Source: Methylobacterium sp. PvR107
GTDB taxonomy: Bacteria > Pseudomonadota > Alphaproteobacteria > Rhizobiales > Beijerinckiaceae
Length of the DNA stretch: 64,000 nt
Assembly (NCBI RefSeq): GCF_017833295.1
Contig: NZ_JAFIBW010000001.1
Location: 3,809,501 to 3,873,500 of the forward strand
Direction: 5' to 3'
The position numbers were made by a program, and so were the translations under genes. Shown piece by piece: positions 16,880 through 26,328 of the stretch; within the stretch, counting starts at the first letter, position 1, and every line of letters starts with the position of its first letter. The notes under the pieces were generated by a model that saw nothing but the letters and a program-made list of their open reading frames with translations, ran no database searches and was not told the origin of the DNA.

Positions 16880-17177
16880 CACCGCCTCCACTTTCTCGAC
16901 TGTTCTACCCAGGGTTGGGTAGCTGTGGATCGGAACGCACGAGGGCGTGAAAGCGATCCTCCCGTTCAGCGCCAAAGCTGGCGATCGCTCTCCGAAGCGG
17001 AAGAGCCGCTTTCGGCCGGCCCCTGTGGGACCTCACGATCCAACCCGGCGCCTCGGAGGTGTGGACAGGCGCCTCTCCGCTTCTGACAAGCCAAGGCATC
17101 GCGCCGTTCCCGCCCCGCGTGAGTTCGTGTACGAGCATGTGCCGTCGACTGACGACGGCCCGGAGCGTGGAGCGCCA

Positions 17178-18668
17178 GTGACCGAACACGATGCAGCGCC
17201 GGTCTCCACGGGACTGGTCGGTCTCGACCATATCCTGGAGGGTGGCTACGCGGCGCGCCGTTCGCATCTCATCGAAGGACGGCCCGGATCCGGCAAGACG
17301 ACGCTGGCGATGCAGTTCCTGCTCGATGGCGCGAAGCACGGCGAGGGCTGCCTCTACATCACGCTCTCGGAGAGCCGGCGCGAGCTTCTGAACGTCGCGG
17401 AGCGTCACAGCTGGTCGCTCGACGGCATCGAGATCTGCGAACTCGTCGCGCCGGAACTCAGCCTGGATCCAAGCCTGCGGCAGACCCTCGTCCATACGTC
17501 CGATCTCGAACTCGGCGAGACGGTCCGCATGGCCATCGCCGAGATCGAGCGCGCCAAACCCACGCGCGTCGTGTTCGACAGCCTGTCCGAGATCCGGCTG
17601 CTCTCGCAAGGATCGTTGCGCTACCGCCGGCAGGTTCACGCCCTGCGAAGCTTCCTGCTCATCCAGAACATCACGGCGCTTCTTCTGGACGATATGACCG
17701 CCGAGGAAGACGACCTGAGCCTGCACAGTCTGAGTCACGCCGTGATCCGGCTGGAACAGCTCGCCCCCCTGTACGGTGGTGAGCGGCGGCGGCTGCGCGT
17801 GATCAAGATGCGCGGCACGCCGTTCCGTGGCGGGTACCACGATTACGTCATCCGGCGCGGCGGCTTGACCGTGTTCCCGCGGCTCGTGGCCGCCGAGCAT
17901 GTCGGGCGGTATCCGGACGCCCAGTGCGGCACGGGAAGTGCCGAACTCGACGAGCTGCTCGGGGGCGGTCTCGACCGCGGGACGAGCACGATGCTGATCG
18001 GTCCGTCCGGGGTCGGCAAGTCGACTGTGGCGCTCACGAGCGTCACCGCGGCGATCGCCCGCGGCGAGAAGGCGCTGATCCTCAGCTTCGACGAGACGAC
18101 GAGCGTGCTGCGGAGGCGGGCGACCGGCCTGTCCATGCCGATCGACGACCCGATCGCGTCCGGCGCTCTCCAGGTCGAGCAGATCGATCCCGCCGAGGTT
18201 TCGCCGGGCGAGCTCGCCGACATGGTACAGAACGCCGTCGAGCACCGCGGGGTCACCCTGGTGGTGATCGACTCCCTGACCGGCTATCACAACGCCATGC
18301 CGGAGGAGAATTACCTCCTTCTGCAGATGCACGAACTGCTGACCTACCTGAATCAACAGGGGGTCATCACGCTCCTGGTCCTGGCGCAGCACGGCATGAT
18401 CGGGCCGATGAGCGCGAATGTCGATCTGACCTATCTCAGCGACACGATCCTGCTCTTTCGCACGTTCGAGGCCGAGGGGCGTCTGCGCCGTGCCATCTCC
18501 GTCGTGAAGAAGCGGACCGGCAGCCACGAGGATGCGATCCGCGAGTTGCGGATCGACTCGCACGGGATCCGCGTTGGCGAGCCGCTGAGCGCGTTCCGAG
18601 GGATCATGACCGGTGTCCCGACATTCGAAGGTGAGCGGTCGTCGCTGCTACACACCCGCGGCTCCTGA
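17178..18668 (+). CDS. KaiC-like tandem RecA-fold ATPase
   Basis: About 496 residues with two KaiC domains. Domain 1 (about 8-245) has Walker A EGRPGSGKTTLAM, Walker B THVVFDSLSE-like sequence (RVVFDSLSEIRLL) and ITLSES after the second strand. Domain 2 (about 255-490) has Walker A GPSGVGKSTVA, the acidic pair in LILSFDETT and Walker B VVIDSLTGY. Outside cyanobacteria such proteins act in stress or diurnal signalling, usually with histidine kinases. GTG 17178 is preferred because GGAG lies 8 bases upstream and the protein then begins at the conserved STGLVGLDHIL. GTG 17139 and ATG 16947 are alternatives. The stop overlaps the next start (TGATG), so the two products are made together. Confidence 0.85.
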   Translation: MTEHDAAPVSTGLVGLDHILEGGYAARRSHLIEGRPGSGKTTLAMQFLLDGAKHGEGCLYITLSESRRELLNVAERHSWSLDGIEICELVAPELSLDPSLRQTLVHTSDLELGETVRMAIAEIERAKPTRVVFDSLSEIRLLSQGSLRYRRQVHALRSFLLIQNITALLLDDMTAEEDDLSLHSLSHAVIRLEQLAPLYGGERRRLRVIKMRGTPFRGGYHDYVIRRGGLTVFPRLVAAEHVGRYPDAQCGTGSAELDELLGGGLDRGTSTMLIGPSGVGKSTVALTSVTAAIARGEKALILSFDETTSVLRRRATGLSMPIDDPIASGALQVEQIDPAEVSPGELADMVQNAVEHRGVTLVVIDSLTGYHNAMPEENYLLLQMHELLTYLNQQGVITLLVLAQHGMIGPMSANVDLTYLSDTILLFRTFEAEGRLRRAISVVKKRTGSHEDAIRELRIDSHGIRVGEPLSAFRGIMTGVPTFEGERSSLLHTRGS

Positions 18669-19708
18669 TGGCCGAGGCTGAACCGCCGGTCCTCGTCCTC
18701 GCCCCGACGGGTCGCGATGCGCATGTGGCCGCGACCATCCTCGGCGAGGAGCGGATCGCTTCGCGGATCTGCGGCGACCTCACCGAGGTCGTGGCCGGCC
18801 TCAATACGGCGGCCTGCGCGGTCATCACCGAGGAGGCGCTGTTCTCCTCCAACCGGCAGGTCCTGGCGGACTGGATCAGCGCGCAGCCGCCGTGGTCGGA
18901 CTTTCCGTTCATCCTGCTGACCCAGCGGGGCGCTGAACCCAAGGTCCAGCTCACGGACCTCCTGGGGAACGTCAGCGTGCTGGAGCGCCCGTTCCACCCG
19001 GCGACGCTGGTGATGGCGGCGCGCTCGGCCCATCGCGCCAGGCGCCGGCAACTTGAGGCCTGCGCCTATCTGGAGGAGCGCGAGCGCTCGGCGGAACGAC
19101 AGACGCTCCTGATCCGCGAGCTGCATCATCGTGTGAAGAACACGCTGGCGACGGTTCAGGCCCTGCTGGGCGCGTCGTCCCGATCCGCGACCAGCGTCGA
19201 GGCGTTCTATACATCGTTCTCGGCGCGGGTGATCTCGCTCGCGAAGACGCACAACCTGCTCACCGAGGATTACTGGCAGCAGGCGCCGTTGAGCGACATG
19301 CTGATGAACGAACTCGGGCCCTACAACGACAGCGAAGGGTCCCGCATCGTTCTCGACGGCCCCAGGGTCGATCTGGTCGGCGATCTTGCGGTTCCGACCG
19401 GGATGGCCATCCACGAATTGACCACGAACGCGGCCAAGCACGGGGCGCTGTCCGTTCCGGAAGGCCGCATCCGGATCAGCTGGACGGTCGAGAAGACCCC
19501 GACCGATCAGGTGCTGTGCCTCGACTGGGTTGAGCGCGGCGGTCCGCCGACGGAGCCGCCGACCCGGAAAGGCTTCGGGTCGACGCTGCTCCAGCGCGTG
19601 CTGAAGGTGCAATGCCAGGCCGAGCTGGCCTTCGATTATCAGCCCGCCGGCCTGCACTTCTCGATGCGCGCGCCGTTGCCGGACCAACGCATCGTCCCCG
19701 CCTATTGA
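18668..19708 (+). CDS. HWE-family histidine kinase with pseudo-receiver N-terminus
   Basis: A 346-residue kinase. Residues about 8-120 resemble a receiver domain (VLVLAPTGRDAHVAATIL) but the usual phospho-acceptor Asp is not visible (CAVITEEAL). Residues about 140-340 form the HWE kinase: the H-box RELHHRVKNTLATVQALL, N-box HELTTNAAKHGALS, the W-x-E of LDWVERGGPP and the G-box GFGSTLLQRV. No membrane helix or PAS sensor is present, so the coupled KaiC-like ATPase is the obvious input partner. Its ATG overlaps the kaiC-like stop by one base. HWE kinases in Rhizobiales often feed the general stress response, but the partner here is inferred. Confidence 0.87.
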   Translation: MAEAEPPVLVLAPTGRDAHVAATILGEERIASRICGDLTEVVAGLNTAACAVITEEALFSSNRQVLADWISAQPPWSDFPFILLTQRGAEPKVQLTDLLGNVSVLERPFHPATLVMAARSAHRARRRQLEACAYLEERERSAERQTLLIRELHHRVKNTLATVQALLGASSRSATSVEAFYTSFSARVISLAKTHNLLTEDYWQQAPLSDMLMNELGPYNDSEGSRIVLDGPRVDLVGDLAVPTGMAIHELTTNAAKHGALSVPEGRIRISWTVEKTPTDQVLCLDWVERGGPPTEPPTRKGFGSTLLQRVLKVQCQAELAFDYQPAGLHFSMRAPLPDQRIVPAY

Positions 19709-20032
19709 GGGCGTCCGGCCGGGGCATGGTCCCGCTCCATCAGGCCCGATTTGCAGGCGCCGGCCGTGCCGCACCGGCCGGGTCGCGCGAACCTTCCCGG
19801 ACGACGGGCACCTGTGCCCCCGGCGCCGCCCGTGCGGAGAGAGCTGCCCGAGGATCGTCAGGGCGGCACCGATCTGCTCGGGCCGGATCCCGGCCAAGGG
19901 GCGGCGCTTGCACGGGGACCGGGCCGCGCCCGTCCGCCCCTGATGCCGGTCCTGCCGGGCGAGAGGCCTCAGGGGACGGCTGTACGCCACCCCGTGAGAT
20001 CGGCCCGAAGCCGACGCACCCCTCGAATCCGC
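19709..20032. other. intergenic region without a clear gene
   Basis: About 324 bp separate the kinase stop from the stop of the convergent cytochrome P460 gene. The long frames on both strands are Arg/Pro/Gly-rich and look like composition artefacts. Several GC-rich inverted repeats are possible, but none has a T-run. Confidence 0.4.
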
Positions 20033-20554
20033 TCAAGGGGCGTACCGGGTGAAGACGTAATCATGGTTCCTGACGCGCGCCTCGTGGCAGGCGAAGCAGG
20101 TTTGATGCTGCGCCTCGTCCACCGGCTTGCCGTCGATGAACCGGCCGAAGCCCCAGCCGCCGGTCGCGGCGTAACGCTTGGCATCCTTGACCATGACCTG
20201 CACGGTCGTCGCCCGACCGGGCATTGTCGCCGACTCGAATTCCGCGGACGGCATCCGCTCCCAGGCCAGCTTCACCAGGACCGTGCCATCCGGGAACGGC
20301 AGCGTACCGGCCCGGTAGGCCGTCACGGCCAGATCGTTGCCGACGACGGCGCGCAACTCGTTCAGCGGCGCATCCTCGAGCGCCGGCGCGATCAGGCGCC
20401 AGTCGCGGTAGCCTTCGGGAACGGTGACGCCGTAGATCGGCGCGGCGTGCTTGCCGCTCCCATCCAACGCCCGGGCGGCCGCGACGACAAGGCCTGAGGC
20501 GGCGCAGGCCAGGAGAAGGGCGCTGGGCCCACGGAGGCGACGGTCAGAAGGCAT
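20033..20554 (-). CDS. cytochrome P460-family exported haem protein
   Basis: A 173-residue protein with a signal peptide (RRLRGPSALLLACAASGLVV) and a cytochrome P460 domain (PF16694). It includes the beta-rich body (PEGYRDWRLIAPALED, then GTVLVKLAWER) and the C-terminal haem site TCFACHEARVRNHDYVFTRY, a C-x2-C-H motif followed by D-Y-V-F-T. Characterised P460 proteins oxidise hydroxylamine or detoxify NO and related species in the periplasm. Residues that cross-link the haem cannot be judged by eye. The start overlaps the end of the upstream hydrolase gene by 11 bp, so the two are translationally coupled. Confidence 0.85.
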   Translation of the reverse strand: MPSDRRLRGPSALLLACAASGLVVAAARALDGSGKHAAPIYGVTVPEGYRDWRLIAPALEDAPLNELRAVVGNDLAVTAYRAGTLPFPDGTVLVKLAWERMPSAEFESATMPGRATTVQVMVKDAKRYAATGGWGFGRFIDGKPVDEAQHQTCFACHEARVRNHDYVFTRYAP

Positions 20555-21566
20555 CGACGTCCACCACGGCCTGCGCGAAGGCCTGGGGGGCCTCCTGGGG
20601 AAGGTTGTGCCCAATGCCGCCGCCGATCGTACGATGCGCGTAGTGCCCGGAGAACTGCTTGGCGTAGGCGCCGGGATCGGGGTGCGGTGCCCCGTTCGCA
20701 TCCCCCTCCAGGGTGATCGTCGGCACGCCGATCTTCGGCATCTCCGCCAAGCGGGCTTCGAGGGGATCGTACCGCCGCTCGCCGTCGGCGAGACCCAGGC
20801 GCCAGCGGTAATTGTGGATGACGATGCTGACGTGATCCGGATTGTCGAGGGCCGCGGCGCTGCGCGCGAAGGCGGCGTCGTCGAACTGCCAGCGCGGCGA
20901 GGCCGTCCGCCAGATCAGCCGGGCGAACTCCGTCCGGTTGGCCTCGTAGCCCGCTCGGCCGCGGCTGGTCGCGAAGTAGAACTGGTACCACCAGGAAAGT
21001 TCGGCCTGCGGCGGCAGCGGCTTCTTGCCGGCATCCTGGTTGCCGATCAGGTACCCGCTGACCGACACCAGGGCCTTGCACCGCTCCGGCCAGAGGGCGG
21101 CGACGATGCAGGCGGTGCGGGCGCCCCAGTCGAAGCCGGCGAGAACGGCCTGACGGATGGCGAGCGCGTCCATCAGGGCGATGACGTCGACCGCGAGCGC
21201 CGCCTGCTGGCCGTTGCGCACGGCATCAGGCGCCAGGAAGCGCGTCGTGCCGTAACCGCGCAGGTAGGGGACGATCACCCGGTATCCCGCCGCAGCGAGC
21301 AACGGCACGACCTCCGCGAAGCTGTGGAGGTCGTAGGGCCAGCCGTGAAGCAGGATCGCCACCGGACCGGACGGATTGCCCGCCTCAAGATAGCCGACGC
21401 GCAGGAGGTCGGCATCGACCGCCTTCAGCGGCCCGAACGTGGCGCCTGCGCCCTGTCCCGTCTGCGCGCGTGCGGGATGCACGAGGCCGAGTTCGGCGGC
21501 CGCAATGGTGGCGGCCGCGCCGCCGAGAAGGCGGCGGCGGCTCCGGTTGATGGTCTCGGACGGCAT
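20544..21566 (-). CDS. Tat-exported alpha/beta hydrolase (epoxide hydrolase-like)
   Basis: A 340-residue protein. The Tat signal is NRSRRRLLGGAAATIAAAEL with cleavage near ARAQT. The alpha/beta hydrolase fold shows the oxyanion-hole HGWPYD, the nucleophile elbow GFDWGARTA (aspartate nucleophile, as in epoxide hydrolases and haloalkane dehalogenases) and the late catalytic His in GGIGHNLPQEAP. ATG 21566 directly precedes the Tat motif. It overlaps the cytochrome P460 gene downstream and is divergent from the CadC-like regulator at 21719. Confidence 0.85.
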   Translation of the reverse strand: MPSETINRSRRRLLGGAAATIAAAELGLVHPARAQTGQGAGATFGPLKAVDADLLRVGYLEAGNPSGPVAILLHGWPYDLHSFAEVVPLLAAAGYRVIVPYLRGYGTTRFLAPDAVRNGQQAALAVDVIALMDALAIRQAVLAGFDWGARTACIVAALWPERCKALVSVSGYLIGNQDAGKKPLPPQAELSWWYQFYFATSRGRAGYEANRTEFARLIWRTASPRWQFDDAAFARSAAALDNPDHVSIVIHNYRWRLGLADGERRYDPLEARLAEMPKIGVPTITLEGDANGAPHPDPGAYAKQFSGHYAHRTIGGGIGHNLPQEAPQAFAQAVVDVDAF

Positions 21567-21718
21567 GGGCGCATCCCGCTGCTGAGGTGTCGATGCGCGG
21601 GAGATTGCCCCAAATGGCCGCGCACCGCTTTCAGAACCCGTGCAGCGCACCTTCAGAACCTCTTGATTTTCGGTGCGGGACGGCCCTGCTGCACCGGCAT
21701 CATCGCTGAGGCGGCCGC

Positions 21719-23293
21719 GTGATCTACCGGTTCTCGTCCTTCACCCTCGACACCGCCCGGCGCGAACTCAGGGCGGGGGGCAGCCTCGTCGCGCTCGAGC
21801 CGCAGGTCTTCGATGTCCTCGCGCACCTCGTCGCCGCCCGCGATCGGGTGGTCAGCCGCGACGATCTGCTGGAGGCGGTCTGGCACGGCCGCATCGTGTC
21901 GGAGGCGACGATCAGCAGCCGGCTGAACGCCGCGCGCGCCGCGATCGGCGACACGGGGCTCGACCAGCGCCTGATCCGCACGCTCCCGCGCAGGGGCGTC
22001 CGCTTCGTCGGCGACGTGGAGGAGGGGGACCACCCCATGAAGAAACCGGCAGCGGAGACCGGACCGGACGCCGGGCCGATCTGGCGCGCGGGACCGCGAT
22101 TGCCGGCCTTGGCGGTCCTGCCCTTCACCAACATGAGCGGTGATCCGGAGCAGGACTACTTTGCGGACGGGATCTGCGAGGAGATCATCACGGCGCTCTC
22201 CCGCATGAGCGGCCTGTTCGTCATCGCCCGCAACTCCTCGTTCACCTACAAGGGCCGGGCGATCGACGTGCGCCGGGTCGGCGCGGAACTCGGCGTCGGC
22301 TACGTGCTCGAGGGCAGCGTTCGCCGCAGCCGCGACCGGCTGCGCATCGCAGGGCAGCTCGTCGATGCCGTCTCGGGAGCCCATCTGTGGTCGGACCGGT
22401 TCGACGGTGACCTGCAGGACGTCTTCGCCCTGCAGGAGCGGGTCGCCGAGAGCGTCGCTGCCGCGATCGAGCCGACCCTGCAGCAGGCCGAGATCACGCG
22501 TCTCGGGCGCACGGCGCCGTCCCGGCTCGACGCCTACGAGCGTCTGCTGCGGGCCAATGCGCACCTGTCCGAATTCACCGGTGCCGGCATGGCCGCGGCC
22601 CTGGCCTGCTTGGGCGAGGCACTGGAGGCCGAACCGGACTACGCCGCCGCGATGGCGGCGACCGCCTATTGCCGCGCGCAATGCCACTTCCAGGGCTGGG
22701 CCGAGCAGGACGACCACGCCCGCAGCGTCGCCGTCGCCCTCGCGTGGCGGGCGGTCGAGCGCGCGCCCGGCGACGCGCAGGTGCTGTGGATGGCCGCCTT
22801 CGCGATCTGGAACATGGCCGGGGCCGGGCGTGAACGCGCGCGCGATCTCTTCCGGCGCTCGCTGCTCCTCAACCCGAACTCCGCGATGGCGCTGACGCTC
22901 GCGGGCTGGATCGAGACGATGTGCGGCAACGGCGCCCAGGGTCGCGCCCTGGTGGCCCGCGCGCAGCGGCTCAACCCGCGCGATCCGCGCGGCTGGCTGA
23001 TGTCCGGCGTGATGGCGGTGGCCGCGTTGATCGACGGGAACGACGCCGAGGCGATCGATTGGGCCGAGCGCGCCCTCGCGCAGAACCGCCGCTTCGCCGT
23101 GGCCCTGCGCGTCCTCGCGGTCGCCCATGTCAGGCTCGGGCGGCTGGACCGCGCCCGCGAGGCCGTCGCGGACATGCTCGCGATCGAGCCGCGATTGACG
23201 ATCTCGGGCTTCCTCGCGCGCATTCCCTTTCCGCTCGAGCAGACGGCCAAGCTCTACGCCGAAGCCTTGGCGATCGCGGGCCTCCCGGCCTGA
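21719..23293 (+). CDS. CadC/ToxR-type regulator with TPR domain
   Basis: A 524-residue protein. Residues 1-100 form an OmpR/PhoB-type winged helix (FTLDTARRELRAGG, LVSRDDLLEAVWHG-like helix, IRTLPRRGVRFVG). Residues about 125-260 form the TolB-like domain seen in class III cyclase-type regulators (LAVLPFTNMSGDPEQDYFAD, YVLEGSVRR). Residues about 290-520 are TPR-like helical repeats. No membrane helix is evident. The start is GTG 21719, since the winged helix begins immediately. It is divergent from the hydrolase/P460 pair by 152 bp, which are its likely targets. GTG start and short leader suggest low expression. Confidence 0.85.
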   Translation: MIYRFSSFTLDTARRELRAGGSLVALEPQVFDVLAHLVAARDRVVSRDDLLEAVWHGRIVSEATISSRLNAARAAIGDTGLDQRLIRTLPRRGVRFVGDVEEGDHPMKKPAAETGPDAGPIWRAGPRLPALAVLPFTNMSGDPEQDYFADGICEEIITALSRMSGLFVIARNSSFTYKGRAIDVRRVGAELGVGYVLEGSVRRSRDRLRIAGQLVDAVSGAHLWSDRFDGDLQDVFALQERVAESVAAAIEPTLQQAEITRLGRTAPSRLDAYERLLRANAHLSEFTGAGMAAALACLGEALEAEPDYAAAMAATAYCRAQCHFQGWAEQDDHARSVAVALAWRAVERAPGDAQVLWMAAFAIWNMAGAGRERARDLFRRSLLLNPNSAMALTLAGWIETMCGNGAQGRALVARAQRLNPRDPRGWLMSGVMAVAALIDGNDAEAIDWAERALAQNRRFAVALRVLAVAHVRLGRLDRAREAVADMLAIEPRLTISGFLARIPFPLEQTAKLYAEALAIAGLPA

Positions 23294-23750
23294 TCGCCGG
23301 ACGGGGCCGAGCCTCGACTCGGCGGATCGACCGATTCCGGCCGGCCGCCCCGCGTCCTCCGCGGTCGTTCAGCCGGATGTCCGAGAACCTGAATGGTGGG
23401 AATTCGCTCTTGCAGGCGTGGAATACGGCATCGTCGGACCTGTAGACTTCCGATCAGCTTACGGTGTCGCGGTCGTTGCAATGGTTCCGGACTGCGCCCG
23501 ATACGATCCTCGGCGCGTGTCCCACGATGCCCTGTAGAGGGGTGCTCACGGCGGCCGGAGCGTGTGCGGCCCGGAGCCCTGCACCCCGCCGCAGCTTGAA
23601 AGCGCTCTCGGCCACCCGGATCAAACCCGATTTCAACTGGCGCGCGCCATATGAATTGGCGAACGCGTTCAGGTTGATGCCGTTGCAGTCCCGCGTAACG
23701 TACGAATCGTTGAGGGCCCACGCAAGAAGGGCCGCAGGGAGGACGCGGAC
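23294..23750. promoter_or_regulatory. 457-bp leader with inverted repeats upstream of the first TctC gene
   Basis: No credible gene is present. The downstream part is less GC-rich. It contains CGCCA-N7-TGGCG (23645-23661) and AACG-N7-CGTT (23697-23711), both with the same 7-bp spacing, 35 bases apart, within 110 bp of the TctC start. The shared spacing suggests regulator sites, but their occupant is unknown. Confidence 0.35.
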
Positions 23751-24737
23751 ATGCAGTCCAAGTGGTCGCGGAGATCAATACTGGCGGCTGGCGTCGGCGC
23801 CGGCGTGACCACGGCGCTGACGCCCCGGTCGGCGCGCGCGCAGTCCTACCCGACCCGCCCGATCCGCTTCGTCGTCGGCTACGCCCCGGGCGGCGCGACC
23901 GACGTGCTCGCCCGCCTCATCGCCGAACCGCTCGGCCGGCGCCTCGGCCAGCAGGTCCTCGTCGAGAACCGCCCCGGGGCGGGCAACAATATCGGCACCG
24001 ACGTCGTCGTCCGCGCCGAGCCGGACGGCCACACGATCCTGCTCGCCAATCCGGCCAACGGCATCAACGACAGCCTGTACAAGAATCTGAGCTTCAAGTT
24101 TCAGCGCGACATCGCCCCGGTGGCGGGGATCATGCGATCGCCCAACATCATGGAGGTCAGCCCGAAGCTTCCGATCAAGACCGTGCAGGAGTTCATCGAT
24201 TACTGTAAGGCCAACCCCGACAAGGTGAACATGGCCTCCAGCGGCATCGGCACGTCGCTGCACATGTCGGGCGAGCTGTTCAAGGCGATGACCGGCGCGC
24301 CGATGGTGCATGTACCCTACCGCGGCGCCGGTCCGGCGATCATCGACATGATCGCGGGCCATGCCGACGTGATCTTCGACAACCTGCCCTCGTCGATCGG
24401 CCATGTGCGCGGCGGGACCCTGCGCGCTCTCGCCGTGACGACGGCCGAGCGCTCGCCGGCCCTGCCCGACGTGCCGACGGTGGCCGAGACGGTGCCGGGC
24501 TACGAAGCGAGCGCGTGGTTCGGGATCGGCGCACCGCGGAAGACCCCGCCGGAGCTGATCGCGCGCCTCAACAAGGAGGTGAACGACATCCTGGCCGACC
24601 CGGCCATGGAGAAGAAGCTCACCGACCTCGGCGGGACGCCCCTGCGGGTCTCGCCCGACGCGTTCGGCTTGCTGATCGGCCAGGAGATCGAGAAGTGGCG
24701 CAAGGTCGTCGCGTTCTCCGGAGCGACGGTCGACTGA
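23751..24737 (+). CDS. tripartite tricarboxylate transporter substrate-binding protein (TctC/Bug)
   Basis: A 328-residue periplasmic receptor with a Tat-like signal (WSRRSILAAGVGAGVTTAL, cleavage near ARAQS). Bug-family landmarks are YPTRPIRFVVGYAPGGATD, VENRPGAGNNIGTDVVV, ASSGIGTSLHMSGELFK and MVHVPYRGAGPAIIDMIAGH. Such proteins bind carboxylates (often di- or tricarboxylic or aromatic acids) and deliver them to TctA/TctB. It is transcribed toward tctA and ends 34 bp from the tctA stop, and it is one of two TctC proteins around this transporter. Confidence 0.92.
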   Translation: MQSKWSRRSILAAGVGAGVTTALTPRSARAQSYPTRPIRFVVGYAPGGATDVLARLIAEPLGRRLGQQVLVENRPGAGNNIGTDVVVRAEPDGHTILLANPANGINDSLYKNLSFKFQRDIAPVAGIMRSPNIMEVSPKLPIKTVQEFIDYCKANPDKVNMASSGIGTSLHMSGELFKAMTGAPMVHVPYRGAGPAIIDMIAGHADVIFDNLPSSIGHVRGGTLRALAVTTAERSPALPDVPTVAETVPGYEASAWFGIGAPRKTPPELIARLNKEVNDILADPAMEKKLTDLGGTPLRVSPDAFGLLIGQEIEKWRKVVAFSGATVD

Positions 24738-24771
24738 CGGGGTCCCCGCCGGGGCTCGCCAGCGAGGCCGC

Positions 24772-26328
24772 CTAACCTCCGGGCGTCTTGATCATCGCGG
24801 CCGGCGCTGCCTCCTGGTCGCGGCTACCGGCCGGACCGGGCGAGGGACCCCTCGCGCGCAGCCGCAGGATTGCGGAGACGATCTGCACGCCGATCAGTAC
24901 GGCGATGAACGCGAGAAGCGTCGCGCTGATCGGCTGCGTGACGAACACCTTGAAGCTGCCGCGGCCGAGCAGCAGGGCGCGGCGGAAATTCTCCTCCAGC
25001 ATCGGGCCGAGGATGAAGCCCAGCATCAGCGGTGCCGGATCTAGGCTGAGGCGCATCAGGATGTAGCCGAGCAGGCCGAACGCCGCGGTGATCAGCACGT
25101 CGTCGAGGTTGTTGTTGACGCTGTAGGTTCCGACACAACAGAAGAACAGGATCGACGGGAAGAGGACGCTGTAGGGGATCTTGAAGATCGACAGCCAGAA
25201 GCGGACCAGGGGCACGTTGAGGATCAGGAGGAAGCAGTTCCCGATCCACATGCTGGCGACGAGGCCCCAGAACAGGTCCGGATGCTTGGCGATCATGTTG
25301 GGGCCGGGCTGGATACCCTTGATGATGAAGGCGGCCATCATCAACGCCATGACGGCGTTCTCGGGGATGCCGATGCTCATGAGCGGAATGAAGCTCGTCC
25401 GCGCGGCGGCCTCGTCGGCCGCGGCCTGCCCCGCGACGCCCTCGATCGACCCGGAGCCGATCTCGTGCCGGTACTTGCTGACCTTCTTGTCGATCGCGTA
25501 GGCGGCGAACTGCGCGATGGTGGGGCCGCCCCCCGGCAGGATCCCGAGGATCGAGCCGACCACGCTGCCGCGCAGCGCGCTCGGGATGATGCGCTTGAAT
25601 TCCGGCCAGCTCGGCATCAGGCGGATCTTGCCGTTGAACGGCGTCCGCTCCTCGCGGGCGTCCAGATTCCGGCAGATCTCGGCGATGCCGAAGCAGCCGA
25701 GCGCGACGCTCACGACGCTGACGCCGTCGGCGAGCGGCGTCAGGCCGAGGGTGAAGCGCAGCGTTCCCGATTCGAGGTCGGTCCCGATCTGGCCGAGAAG
25801 CACGCCGAGCAGGCACATGGCGAGGCCGTTCAGCAGGTTGCCGGTCGTCACGAGGCTGACGCAGACGAACCCGAGCAGCATGAGCGCGAAGTAGTCGGCC
25901 GGCCCGAACAGGAAGGCGACCTGCCCGAGGAGCGGCGCCAGGAACGCCAGGACGACGATGGCGACCGTCCCGCCGATGAAGCTCGACAGGCCGGCGGTGA
26001 ACAGCGCGAGACCGGTGCGCCCCTTCAGCGTCATCTGGTAGCCGTCGATGCAGGCGACGATGCTCGACGCGTGCGGGATCTTCATCGTGATCGCGCTGAC
26101 GCTGTCGCCGTACTGGGCGCCGTAATAGATCCCCGCCAGCATGATCAGCGCGCCGTCGACCGGGATGGAATAGGTCAGGGGCAGCAGCAGGCTGATCGTC
26201 GCGAGCGGGCCCAGCCCGGGCAGCAGCCCGATCAGGGTGCCGATGACGCAGCCGATCGCGCAGTAGAGCAGGTTGCTCCAGGTGAGCGCGTGCTCGAACC
26301 CGAAGGCGAGGTTCGTGATCACATCCAT
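24772..26328 (-). CDS. tctA: tripartite tricarboxylate transporter large membrane subunit TctA
   Basis: A 518-residue membrane protein with about 11-12 helices. Conserved TctA features are CVIGTLIGLLPGLGPLATIS, GIYYGAQYGDSVSAI, the second GILPGGGPTIAQFAAY and FIPLMSIGIPENAVMALMM. It forms the translocation channel that accepts substrate from TctC and is driven by the membrane ion gradient. Its ATG overlaps the tctB stop by one base (TGATG). A larger open frame continues upstream through tctB but out of phase with real genes, so the start at 26328 is secure. Confidence 0.93.
   Translation of the reverse strand: MDVITNLAFGFEHALTWSNLLYCAIGCVIGTLIGLLPGLGPLATISLLLPLTYSIPVDGALIMLAGIYYGAQYGDSVSAITMKIPHASSIVACIDGYQMTLKGRTGLALFTAGLSSFIGGTVAIVVLAFLAPLLGQVAFLFGPADYFALMLLGFVCVSLVTTGNLLNGLAMCLLGVLLGQIGTDLESGTLRFTLGLTPLADGVSVVSVALGCFGIAEICRNLDAREERTPFNGKIRLMPSWPEFKRIIPSALRGSVVGSILGILPGGGPTIAQFAAYAIDKKVSKYRHEIGSGSIEGVAGQAAADEAAARTSFIPLMSIGIPENAVMALMMAAFIIKGIQPGPNMIAKHPDLFWGLVASMWIGNCFLLILNVPLVRFWLSIFKIPYSVLFPSILFFCCVGTYSVNNNLDDVLITAAFGLLGYILMRLSLDPAPLMLGFILGPMLEENFRRALLLGRGSFKVFVTQPISATLLAFIAVLIGVQIVSAILRLRARGPSPGPAGSRDQEAAPAAMIKTPGG

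Noticed and set aside
19740..20036. A 98-codon minus-strand gene in the gap after the HWE kinase
   Set aside because: Pro/Ala/Gly/Arg-rich composition with no motif; it overlaps the P460 stop region out of frame.
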